Shown: in pieces, positions 10,960-20,700 of the stretch | Numbering within the stretch: the first letter of the stretch is position 1 | How the letters are laid out: every line of letters begins with the position of its first letter | Assembly: GCA_003427395.1 (NCBI GenBank) | Contig: BFEA01000115.1 | Span: forward strand, 2,669,593-2,733,592 | From: Chara braunii | Taxonomy: Eukaryota > Streptophyta > Charophyceae > Charales > Characeae | Direction: 5' to 3' | DNA: 64,000 nucleotides | Notes under the pieces: model-generated | Databases searched by the model: none | The model's input: the letters and a program-made list of their open reading frames with translations, nothing else | Told to the model about the DNA's origin: nothing | Made by a program: the position numbers and the translations under genes

Positions 10960-11537
10960 ATCGATCCAATCAGCAGGCCGATCCCGTCAGTCATGGACGC
11001 TAGAGAAAATAGAGCTGCTAGTGCAGACATAAAATACAGTCGCGATCATCTGGATTCAGCAGGGCTAATCATCTCGGTCTCTTTAGCTTCAGCATCAGTT
11101 TCCGAATCAGCCGAGGTTCCTTCCACTGTTAGTCCGGTTAGATCCACCATTTCCTGCATTAGATCGGGCACATCGCTGACAGGAGCTTCGACATCTTGTT
11201 TAATCAGGGCGATGGTCGCTCCTGGCGTAAGCAGTGATCTTGGAGGGGAAACAGAAACATCCTGGTATTGTTTCGCCTGTTGATAGCGTGTTCGTAGGGA
11301 AACTGTTCCCTCGTATAAGGTGCGAGGGGGTTCCAAATCGTCTGCTAGGTTTCATATTTGCAAAATGGGTTCTCCAAGAAAGGTCGAAGGACTGACCTGG
11401 GTTTCCATGGGAGCAAGCGAGCTGTCTTCCAGATGGAAGGTTCGGACGGCTCTGGGGATCATGCGAAACTCCTTGGGGGTTTCGTGCTAAAAAAGGTCGA
11501 CCTAGTGTTTCCATTCACTCTCGCTAGGCATCTCTTC
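10960..11537 (-). pseudogene. pol: Linker between protease and RT of element 1
   Basis: This is acidic, low-conservation polyprotein sequence. Its SDVPDLMQEM and SETDAEAKETEMIS segments are shared with element 2 (37600-37740), which shows it belongs to the element. No catalytic motif is visible. Confidence 0.6.
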
Positions 11538-12278
11538 CTAGCACTCTTGTTCTTCAAATCTGCCACTGTCATCCGTAGATGTAGACTCCTCGTGATCGGG
11601 ACCTTGAATCATCTCTATCCGAGGAGGGTTAGGATTTTTTTTTACTGCTCGGGTTGTAATCCGCAACGGAACCGTCTGAGGCTTTCCTCCTGTTTGCGTG
11701 AGCACCAACTGTTTGGAATCGAAATGCATGAGGGCACCTACCGCCATTGCCCAAGGCAATCCCAACAATACCGAATATGAGTGCACATCTATGACTAAAG
11801 CGTTAGCGAGGACGTGTACTCGTCCAACTTTCACAGCCACATTCTCGATGACTCCTATAATATTCATTGCTTCTTCGTCGGCAGAGACGTATTGGTCCTT
11901 GCCAGATTGAGGGAGAATCGAGTTGAGTCGGCCCGTTCTTTTTACCGCGTCTAATGATATAGCGACTGCCGATGAGCCAGTATCAATGAGAGCGTTAAAG
12001 GGTTTGCGCCGTATCTCGCAATCACATTCATCCCTTTCCCACAACACTGGTCGAGCTCTTACGAAGTGATCTTTCTCTACTAAAGAAATTGCAGTTACTC
12101 GCTTTGCTTCGGGTTCACCTTCTTCGGGTTCGGGCGATGCAACTTCCTCTACTCCTTCTTCCTTTTTCTTCTTCAGCATCCGTTGTATGTGCTGGTACGT
12201 AAAACGCTTTTGATTCTTCTGACATTGTTGCAGCAGCTTGTCATTCGCTGCTTCGGATATGATGAGCAAATGTCCCAC
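11538..12278 (-). pseudogene. pol: Aspartic protease region of element 1
   Basis: The retropepsin active site is FNALIDTGSSAVAIS (Asp-Thr-Gly), with the second conserved block VLLGLPWAM. It cleaves the Gag-Pol polyprotein. It lies downstream of gag beyond a TAG at 12345-12347 that replaces a CAG present in element 2, so in this copy protease would need readthrough. The N-terminal part is Lys/Glu-rich. Confidence 0.88.
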
Positions 12279-12344
12279 CGGGACCGGAACACGAATGTCC
12301 AGTTGTTTAACCGTCCTTAGGACATCGATTTCACCCGCCTGAAA

Positions 12345-13703
12345 CTATGGTCCAGAGTTAGATTCGCGTTCGACCCATTCAAGATCGTCTTGAGCTGGTC
12401 GGATTGCTCCGATCATTCTGGCGAGATAAAGGCATTCGAGCGGATCGACCACGTCAGCAGCGTCGGAAACAGAAATTTCCGAGGTCGATGCAACTATCAT
12501 TGAGGGGGAAGGGAGCTCAGGGGTGTACGCAACGATCTCCTCGCTTCGGGCAGTATCCATTAGTGCGGCCACTTGTCCTTGATTCAGAGCTACGGGGGCT
12601 GCATCAGGTGGGGGTTGATTTCGTTTCGGCTGCGGGCAGTCCCTGGCGAAATGCCCGGGCTGTTTGCAGTTAAAACACTCGATTTTCCCAGCCAAGTTGG
12701 CTGTGTGAGGGAACTGCTGTACATGTCCGGGTGCAGGCGGAGCAGGCAGAAGTGGGAACGATGCAGGGGCGGGTTGAGCAGGAGTCAAAGTGGGCTTAAC
12801 TAATCTGTTCATTATCTGTTCCATTCGATCCATGAAAGTCGTCTGCATCTGGACCAGGTTGCTAATCCATTCTGGTTGTTTGGTGGTGGCTGTATGAATC
12901 ATATGTGCTAGGTGCATGTTTGTTATGGCCATAGGGGAGGAATCTTGGGAGCTCCTGGGTTTAACCGTTGCTACCTGTTGATTCATTGAGAGGGACGGAG
13001 GAGAAGGAACTGACGGAATATCAGAGACAGCCCCTTCGGGGAGGTCATGATCGGGCCGAGGGTAGAAACGGTCCACCGCCTGTAACCACGATCGTCTTTT
13101 CACCGTGACATCTTGGATCGTGTCCGTAATGTCTTCGTCTCCCTGACTTATATATTTCTTGGTATCCGTCAGGTCCAACTCAAGCGCTTTAGCAATGATA
13201 GCAGATAGTTGGTGCGTTTTAGGGGGGACCTTTTTCTGCAACTTACCTTTTAACGTTGTATTTTGTAGATGATCGATGAACAAATCTCGGGTGGACTTTT
13301 CATCGCGCCCTGATTTGTCTAACGTAGTTCGAAATTGATCCACGAAGTCGGGCAACAATTCCACGGGTCCTTGCGGTCGAGTCTTGAGCACATACCAGGC
13401 GGCGTCTTCGCTAACTGTGTCAAATCTAGCCAAAAAGGCTTGCTTAAAGGTGTTCCAGTCTACCCACGTGTGTTTCCTAAGCCAATCATGTGTTGTGTTG
13501 CGAAGCAACAAGGTGAGGACGCGTGGGAGATCTTCCGTGTCATACCCTTGAGCTTCGACGGCTTCCAACCAAGCTTGGGGGTGGGTGTGATTAGGAAAGA
13601 AAGGAAAAGGAGCGTGAATACTAACAATTACCCTGGGGGGCGCTACGTTACCGTCTGCCATTGGCATAGCTGGTATAGCCGCACCGGATCTAGATCTGGT
13701 CAC
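12345..13703 (-). CDS. gag: Gag polyprotein of element 1
   Basis: This is an open frame of 452 residues starting near the PBS. The capsid-type core contains PNHTHPQAWLEAVEAQ and WNTFKQAFLARFD, typical of Ty3/gypsy retrotransposon Gag. A CCHC zinc knuckle CFNCKQPGHFARDC lies at 12636-12677, before a Pro/Ala-rich region. Gag packs the element RNA. It stops at an amber codon where element 2 has Gln and element 3 is also open, so the protein is probably a truncated Gag-PR fusion. Confidence 0.92.
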   Translation of the reverse strand: MTRSRSGAAIPAMPMADGNVAPPRVIVSIHAPFPFFPNHTHPQAWLEAVEAQGYDTEDLPRVLTLLLRNTTHDWLRKHTWVDWNTFKQAFLARFDTVSEDAAWYVLKTRPQGPVELLPDFVDQFRTTLDKSGRDEKSTRDLFIDHLQNTTLKGKLQKKVPPKTHQLSAIIAKALELDLTDTKKYISQGDEDITDTIQDVTVKRRSWLQAVDRFYPRPDHDLPEGAVSDIPSVPSPPSLSMNQQVATVKPRSSQDSSPMAITNMHLAHMIHTATTKQPEWISNLVQMQTTFMDRMEQIMNRLVKPTLTPAQPAPASFPLLPAPPAPGHVQQFPHTANLAGKIECFNCKQPGHFARDCPQPKRNQPPPDAAPVALNQGQVAALMDTARSEEIVAYTPELPSPSMIVASTSEISVSDAADVVDPLECLYLARMIGAIRPAQDDLEWVERESNSGP

Positions 13704-13784
13704 TGGGCGATCTCGACGAGCAGGTTGAGGACTTCTTCTACCTCTTGCCAGCTCGACTTACTATCATCAGAACGGACACGTGTC

Positions 13785-13797
13785 GTTTCCGATACCA
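13785..13797 (-). other. Primer binding site, element 1
   Basis: Minus strand reads TGGTATCGGAAAC directly after the LTR. The complement of the plant initiator tRNA-Met 3' end is TGGTATCAGAGC, so most positions match. Elements 2 and 3 have TGGTATCGGAGCC and TGGTATCGGAGTC here. Confidence 0.7.
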
Positions 13798-14740
13798 ACC
13801 TCACGGCTTGTGCTGTCTTTCGTTCAGAGTGCTAAAGGTGCGGAATGAAGGCCCAGGAAAAACAGCAAGATGGGGTGTGCCAAGGATTTTTGGAAAATTG
13901 AGTGTGGGGACACAGACAGAANCTAAAGGTGCGGAATGAAGGCCCAGGAAAAACAGCAAGATGGGGTGTGCCAAGGATTTTTGGAAAATTGAGTGTGGGG
14001 ACACAGACAGAACTGAAATCCCCCGTGTTGGCCCGATGAAGTAAGTCGGCTGCTTTCGCGCGTCGCGGAATGCGTGCGCGGGCACGGCGTGAAAAGAAAA
14101 AAATCCAAATTCAATCCAAAAAGTATTGTCGAGCTTCCCACCGTGCTACGGATCTTCGTTTAGAGCGGAACGGCTTCGACACACTCCGCATATCCCGTTT
14201 CTGTATCAAGTCCCGACGTCGCTCGTTAGTCAGTTCCGAGTCTGACGTGGATGGTCTAAGTCGCATGACTCTTTCCTTGTGCTCGTCCTCACTCCGTATC
14301 CGATAGTGGAAGCCCTTTGATTCGTAACGATCGAAACGCTGGCACTGAGTGCACAAGGTTTGAGGCCAATGGGGCGCCACTGTCGTCCACGGAATGACGA
14401 TCAGTTCGTTAAATGACAACAATACCGAGTAGGGTAGAAAGTGTGTATCGATAATGACAAAGCCCACATCCACAAAGCCGGAACAACGATTTTCAGGAGG
14501 GAAGTAGTATTGTCCGTCGATGCGTGCAACAACTTCCCGTACGTCCCACTCGCATACACGTGTCCTCTCCTCGTTGTAAGGGAAGGGGCGCGTTGGCGAG
14601 GAAGATACGGAAGGCTGGCGCCCGATCGAGGAACGACCGTTGGCCCACATATCAATCAATCAAACAGAATTTACACAAATCCTTAAGACGTTATCAACAA
14701 AATGTCTGGGGCACAAAAAGAGCTAATTAGTACCTTCCTA
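13798..14740 (-). repeat. 5' LTR of element 1, truncated
   Basis: Colinear with 1943-2872 of the 3' LTR. Similarity stops abruptly at about 14740, so some 1.8 kb with the TATA region is missing. It holds the same false 90-bp duplication (13832-13921 and 13923-14012, N at 13922) and an intact LTR-ORF. Confidence 0.85.
14111..14659 (-). CDS. LTR-ORF, intact copy, unknown protein
   Basis: 182 residues, no recognised family. Conserved landmarks in order are PFPYNEERTRVCEWDVREVV, YYFPPENRCSGF, GFVIIDTHF, FNELIVIPW, PHWPQTLCTQC, GFHYRIRSEDEHKER and a basic tail ending RWEARQYFLD. A CxxC pair (LCTQC) plus other Cys could bind metal. The intact copy at 57601-58167 aligns over about 155 residues with no gap, and four more LTRs carry damaged copies. 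Its place in the LTR, downstream of the TATA-like box of other copies and upstream of gag, suggests a leader protein. A role in expression or regulation of the element is only a guess. Confidence 0.7.
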   Translation of the reverse strand: MIDMWANGRSSIGRQPSVSSSPTRPFPYNEERTRVCEWDVREVVARIDGQYYFPPENRCSGFVDVGFVIIDTHFLPYSVLLSFNELIVIPWTTVAPHWPQTLCTQCQRFDRYESKGFHYRIRSEDEHKERVMRLRPSTSDSELTNERRRDLIQKRDMRSVSKPFRSKRRSVARWEARQYFLD

Positions 14741-15156
14741 TTACGGTGTTTTCATTATAAGTGAAATTGTTTTCATGTTCATTTTTTTTTTTAACTGTAA
14801 AATGGAAGAACGAAATGAGAAAATTATAGACGAAATAACGACAAAGCAAAATAACGAAAAATCGAAATAACGACAAACAAAAATAAGAACGAAACAATGT
14901 TCATGTATCAAAGCTTAGCGATGCAAAGTTGAAGAACGACAAAACAATGCTCATATATGAAAAGTTGAAGGAAAATTTTAATGTGTCAGTCATGATTATA
15001 CAAGTTCAAAACAATCATGCTCCCGTGTTGCTTGTGCTCAAAATATAATACAATATCAAGTTTTTACCTCGAATGTTTACACTCAGTAAACATGTCAATC
15101 TCATCAACAAAATATTAACTACGGACAATAACTTTAGTCGCACCTCATTGACTTTC
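14741..15156. other. AT-rich flank with subterminal-like repeats
   Basis: Base composition changes sharply to AT-rich at the LTR break. The motif AAATAACGA occurs three times within about 45 bp (in 14831-14845, 14848-14861 and 14863-14877). Repeated short motifs near an edge resemble subterminal repeats of DNA transposons. I found no matching terminal inverted repeat near 22100-22500. Confidence 0.35.
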
Positions 15157-17756
15157 CTATCTAACCATGGACAAAATATCAAATGCTATTTTAAGCCTCA
15201 TATCAGAAATATTGGCTTGTGGGAAAGCAAATGGAGGGAAGTGACCTCTTGCAAGCAAAGATGCAAAACCTAACATAAAAACACCACAACTACAAGGATC
15301 CTCTTGAGCAGGAATCCCATCTACTGATGTATCAAAGGAGGATGTAGGCCCGTCCACATGATATCTTTCGTGAAGATTGTGTCGATGAAACTCCGCTTCG
15401 AAAAAAAAATCCAAACATTCAAGGACTGAAACATAGTCAACACGAGGGAGAGAGTCTATGAGGTGGAATTTACAGTTCGGACCGTCTATGCTGACATAAG
15501 CTAAGACCCAGTGATTTCCAAAATGAAGAGGGATAATCACTAAGTCAGAATAAAAAAAAATTGTGTTCTTCACCCATTTCATCCCTTCGGAATGTGCGGT
15601 TTCAAACCTCGAAGCACCCAACAATCGAGTGAAGAAAAAGGAATTGAAAATGTACACAAAAGGAACACTACAAGAGTTTTCATGCTTTCTTGTCACTTCT
15701 GTACATGCCGAATCAACCTTGATGTGGTCATTGATGATCTGGACGGCTAGCAGGTACAAATTGACGATTTTGTCATTTAACCGTTTCCCATCCTCGACGA
15801 CGACCATGATGTCTTCCTTTCCCACCTTCCATCTTCCCTTGTAATCGACAATGCCGTATGCTTCATTGTCTTCGCTGCTGCCTGTAATCATGTCAAGATA
15901 CTCCTTTTCTTCTATGGTGAGGCGTTCTATTGTTAAAGGAATCTGTAACAAAGGGTCATGAACTGCATACAACCACACATATAAACAACAATGGAACGAC
16001 TAAGACTACATACAAAAACGAACTTTTCGTTATGTGATGTTCGACGTATACCCGAGTTCATGTTTTTGGTTGTCTATTTGTTTCTCTATCAGAGCTGTCA
16101 TCCACAATATATAAACTGCAACCTTCGCGATGCAATTTCTTCCCTTCTCTGAGGCTTATTCCAACAAATTTAAACATCCTTAGGGCATTGGCTTCATAAA
16201 TGAAAATGTCATGGGTGTAAGTCTTCTTCTCTCTTTTTTGGGCAATAACGGCAAAGTTGATAAGGCTTGCAAGCCACGACGAATAATATTCTTCTCACTC
16301 TACCTTTGCAAACATACGTGCGTCGTTTTCCACAGTTCTTTTCGTCACCCTGCATGTTCATCAATATAAAACGACAATGATTGACAAGACAAAACATTAT
16401 GAGTTTAAGTTCAATTTTTCACATAATTGCAAATAAGAGATACACAATATTCTACCTCATTTCTTCTCATCACCGAGCGTACGGTTGCAAACCTAGGCAA
16501 AAAATTAGTTCATATGAGTGCATGTAATATACCCCATAGTCCGCCTATAGTATTAGATATTCCCTTAGAGATAAGTACGTGCTCACCTCGGTGGCTCACT
16601 AACACTTTGTCTTCAACACGACCTTCTATCGCACCATGCGATGGCGTAAAAGGAGATTCGTCGATAGATATCATGAGGTTAGCAGACTGTTGTGCTTCTG
16701 ATTTTGCAAGCATAAGTTCAGGTTGTACAAACGTATGTTGCTTCCGTGTAATTAGTACTATATGTCCTTCATCCTCTTCGATGACCTGTACATTGACAGT
16801 TTCCTTTGCACTTGCAGTCGCGCTTTCATTCTTCATGTCCAGAGAGACTTCATGCTCATCTTTCTCAACTGGCATATCCAACGATGGCATCTCTAATTCT
16901 GCAAGTGCACCAGTATTATCCACTTGCGTAGTAACACTCTCGCTCGCCAACACAGTGGTCGCCCAAACTTGGTCATCCGGAAGGACCTCCTCGACACATT
17001 CGCTCGCCAACACAGTGGTCGCGCAAACTTGGTCATGAGGAAGGACCTCCTCGACACATTTTGGTAGTTCTCCATGACTTACGCCCTTGACGCTTGGACC
17101 GCCGTTTGCACCGCCGCTTGCTCCCAAATCCTTGCCACTTGCATCGCCTCTGGATCCCCTGCCATGTGCACCGCCACTTGGTCCTAGTCCCAGAGGCAAA
17201 CCCGATCCCCTGCAATGTGCACTGCTGCTTGGTCCTGATCCCATAGGCGATCCCGATCCCTTGTCATGTGCACCGCCGCTTGGTCCAGATACCTTTCCCT
17301 CTGTTGCTTGACGCCCTTGACACATCTCGTGTTTTTGCAGTTCACCATGACTTATTGGCTTTCCACTTGCACCGATGCTCGGTCCCAGACCCTTGCTACT
17401 GGCACCGCCCCGTGGTTCCGATCCTTGTCATGTTCACCACCGCTTGATCTTGTTCCCTTGCCAAGCGCACCGCCGCCTGATCCTGATCCCTTGCCACTCT
17501 CATCGCCGCTCGCTCCTTTCCTTTCCCAAGCTTTGTCTTTAAGTTCCTCTTCGATACGCCAATTATATCCAAAAGCTGGACTTGTTTCTCGATCATAGAA
17601 CTCTTCCAGATACTCAAGCCATCGAGATGTTTTGAACTCCTCAAAAATTTCTTCTGTCCTTGCATCCAGTCTTGATTGAGAAACCTGCGGATTAAGTCGC
17701 AGTAGTCGCTTGCCAATCTGATTTCTGGCGTGTGTGACAAACTTGGATTGTGACAT
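15157..17756 (-). CDS. Ulp1-type SUMO protease, multi-exon
   Basis: The 3' part (15942-15157) is a C48 protease domain with the full catalytic set: His156 in FGNHW, Asp175 in LIDSL, Gln225 and Cys231 in PAQEDPCSCGVF (numbering from 15978). This family cleaves SUMO from proteins. Upstream pieces are probably exons: 17756-17352 (a Lys/Arg-rich start, then Gly/Ser-rich), 17325-16587 ending at CCGAG|GTGAGC, a short one after CATGCAG near 16358-16301, then an acceptor TTACAG near 15943. Internal Gly/Ser repeats and a 60-bp tandem repeat make exon borders uncertain. Ulp1 domains are common in plant and algal DNA transposons, which fits its neighbour. Confidence 0.75.
16941..17060 (-). repeat. 60-bp tandem repeat in Ulp1 gene
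   Basis: Two exact-length copies (16941-17000 and 17001-17060) with a few substitutions encode the 20-residue repeat ECVEEVLPxDQVxATTVLAS. The length is a multiple of three, so the frame is kept. Confidence 0.9.
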
Positions 17757-17777
17757 ACGTCTGTGGAGGCAAAATTG

Positions 17778-20700
17778 TCACTCCCCTTCTTCTTTTATAG
17801 CCATTACCCTGTTCCCTCTCGCCAATGCAGGTTGGAAGTGGTGGGGGTGCCATATAATGTGATGACCCCATACGTTGTCAAGCATCACCGTATAATCGTC
17901 TCGGCACACAATAGGTCGAGAAAGCCGTGCAATATCCGGAGGGATGATGTCTTCAATCTCGTACTCCAAAGGCTCAGACGGAGGTTGTTGAGGAGTTTGA
18001 GAGCGTAGCAATTCCAAAACAGTAGTCGGGCTATATGCAAGTGCTGACAGACTTGCCATAACCTCTGGGGAGAGCATTGCCTGCACCCTCGGATCATCCT
18101 GAACTGCGCCGGAAGATAGCGTTGTTGTGTTGCCCGCCATGTAACTGGTCCGTTGAAACTGGTCCGTTGAAACTGGTCCGTTGAAACTGGTCCGTTGAAA
18201 CTGCAATACTTGAAGCCCCCCCAGAACCGCACGATGTGCCCGACGCACCCATCTTTTGCGAAACCGAGCTGCAAGCTTTTTGCCTCTCATCTGCCAAAGC
18301 CGCTTGCAAAGGACCATCGTCACTTTCTTCCTCAGAGTCCTCAGCATCGAAGCCTTCCCCAAAACAAGTTGCATAAGCTGCGATTGTAAATGCCCCGATG
18401 TGTTCGTCGAAGTACATCATCTCCAAACGGTCTAGAAATGCAACTTCCGTCTCCGCCGGTGCCTTATGATATCCCCTCAGAAGTGATTCCATTTTTCGCC
18501 TTCTGGTGACATATGCACGTCCCCCTCTGTTTTGTGACTTAGTCTCGAAAATGAACTCCCAAATGTTGACGATGTTTTGCCCGACTTTGTAGACGAGATC
18601 ACGCTTTTCATCATGTTGAGGAGGCGGCTTAACAAATTTGGCGAAGTAACCTCCACTCTTGACCATCCTGTTGACGAATTGAACGAGAAACTCGAACTTC
18701 ATACCCTCCCCTTCCAGAACAATGCAATGACGGTAACTCTTTAACAACTCCCAAATCAACGCCGCATGACCTTTTCCCAGGAAAACAACCACCTCATCCG
18801 CAGGACAAAAATGCTCGAATGTCTCCACCATCGCATTTGGCTCCCTTTCCATACCTTCGTACACAAATTTCTCTTTTGGCCCCATACCTGCCATTTTCAA
18901 CTTCGTGGGCGTGAAGTTCTTCTCCACGACATCAATCAACATCTTTGGCCTTCTCTCTTTGTGCACAAGTGCTGATAAGTCCCCCGCCTGCTCGCCAGAT
19001 GATCGATTCGCAGCTGGAGTGTTTGCTGGAATGTCTTCAAGCAAGGGAATAGTGTTGCGGTGATGATCCCCATCGTTGGAGTACATGATGACAACCATTT
19101 TGTTTGTGTCCTCCAAAGGCAAGTTCGCAACCTTATATGAATGCTTCGCCTTCGTTTGTTGCTGACGAGTCCACTTTAGAATGGACAAATGAATGTCAAT
19201 GTCCCAACTTGTAACTTGCTTGAAAAATGTATACTCGCACGACCGCGGAACGAAGTACAATAATGTCCAATAATCACCTGCCAGTTTTCCCATGAACTTC
19301 CATAGACCATCAAAGACTTCTTCAGTCCACACCCCTATCTGGGTTGGGTGACACAAATCCAGCACGGCCGTGTGGCAACTCAGATGTTTGACGACTCTAT
19401 ATATTTCCTTGGAATCCATCTCGTCTGAAATATCACTTGGTTCCCATTGGAATGGGATGAAAACAAAGTTCACGTTCTGTTTATTGAAATGTATATATTT
19501 CCTCGTGCCCGACATTCTTATGGTTTCCGAACCCCTGGTTTCTGATCTGCGCAGCAGCTTGTTGACAAACTGCACTAACTCTTCGGGGCACTTCGCAGCA
19601 AGTGATGCTGTTTTCTTGAAGCCCGCTTCTCCTTTTTCCTCTTCTCCTCCAACTGTAGCCGGGAACGTTCGCACCCAATTTATGTCTTTGAAATGGCGAC
19701 GCTGGTCGATCCACCTCTCAGACCTCAATCCTTCATCACAGTACTTATCAAACAAATCGGAAAGGTTGTTGAAAAATCGTTCCGTCCACTCTGACGACTT
19801 CCTTTGAGGGTCAGAAATGAAGACGAAGTAGTGAAACATCCTCAACATTGCTCTTTCAATCTTCACCATTTCCGCGTATGTCTCCGTTGAATATTTCCCG
19901 GCACATTGAGCAGCTCCACTTTGCTTAGGAGTCAGTATTACATTGTCTGTGAGAATGTCTCGCAACAGTTGAAGCCGCTCACACCTCCCAAGAGCTGAAA
20001 AGGGCTTCCACGCTCTGATATCCGGATCGTGCATAGCCACGAGGTAACCTGGTCCTTTGGTACCCTGAACCGGATACCTAACTCCACCTTTCAACTCAAA
20101 TCCAGGTCCAGCCTTCGATGCCTTCCCTGATTCACCTTGTTTGGTAGCAGGCTTCACAGCATCTCTCCCCGACAATTGTCCAGCTTCCCAAGCGGCGTAC
20201 ACTTGTTTCACCTTTTCGAAAAGTTTAACGTCATCTGTCGCCCTTGCCAACAACATGTAGGGCCCGAGGGCGTCAGACCATTGGCCGCTCCATTGAGTAG
20301 TAAGAGACATGTCAACCAAATTACGAATCCCGGTCAAACGAAGAGCCTCTCCTGCAAACTTTCTATAATCTGCATTTTTCACTTCTGTCGCTGAGCCGCC
20401 TTTAGCTTCAGGACAGTTCGATTCGTGCCACAACTTTCGTATGTTCTGGATGACCACGATCTGGTGCGATGGGGTATTCCATTTGTCCTTGGCGTTCTGG
20501 AAAGTGCTCAGCGTGCCGTAATTGTCCATGCTCTTATCTGGATAATAAACAGGCCTCGCAGTCCAGCGATCCAATCGGAGCTCTTGTGCGATGTCAGGGC
20601 GTTGAACAAAACACCTTCTTGCCGCCGCCACGTTATGTTGACCGCTGAGAGGGTAGTAGTAGTACTTGTTCACAGAGCCGAGGTCGAATTTATCGGGCAG

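Larger units (their letters stand above)
1943..14740 (-). mobile_element. Ty3/gypsy retrotransposon, element 1
   Basis: On the minus strand the order is 5' LTR (13798-14740, truncated), a PBS resembling initiator tRNA-Met, gag with a CCHC knuckle, DTG protease, reverse transcriptase, RNase H, a PHD-like finger, integrase, an additional ORF, and a full 3' LTR (1943-4732). PR-RT-RH-IN is the Ty3/gypsy order. The copy is dead: nonsense codons separate gag from protease and RNase H from the finger, frameshifts hit RNase H and integrase, and the RT catalytic box reads YMND. No 5-bp target duplication can be checked because the 5' LTR is cut off at 14740, where the AT-rich Ulp1/ParB unit begins. 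Confidence 0.9.

Noticed and set aside
16941-17060. CRISPR-like array in the Ulp1 region
   Set aside because: Two adjacent coding repeats without spacers; no array structure exists anywhere in the window.
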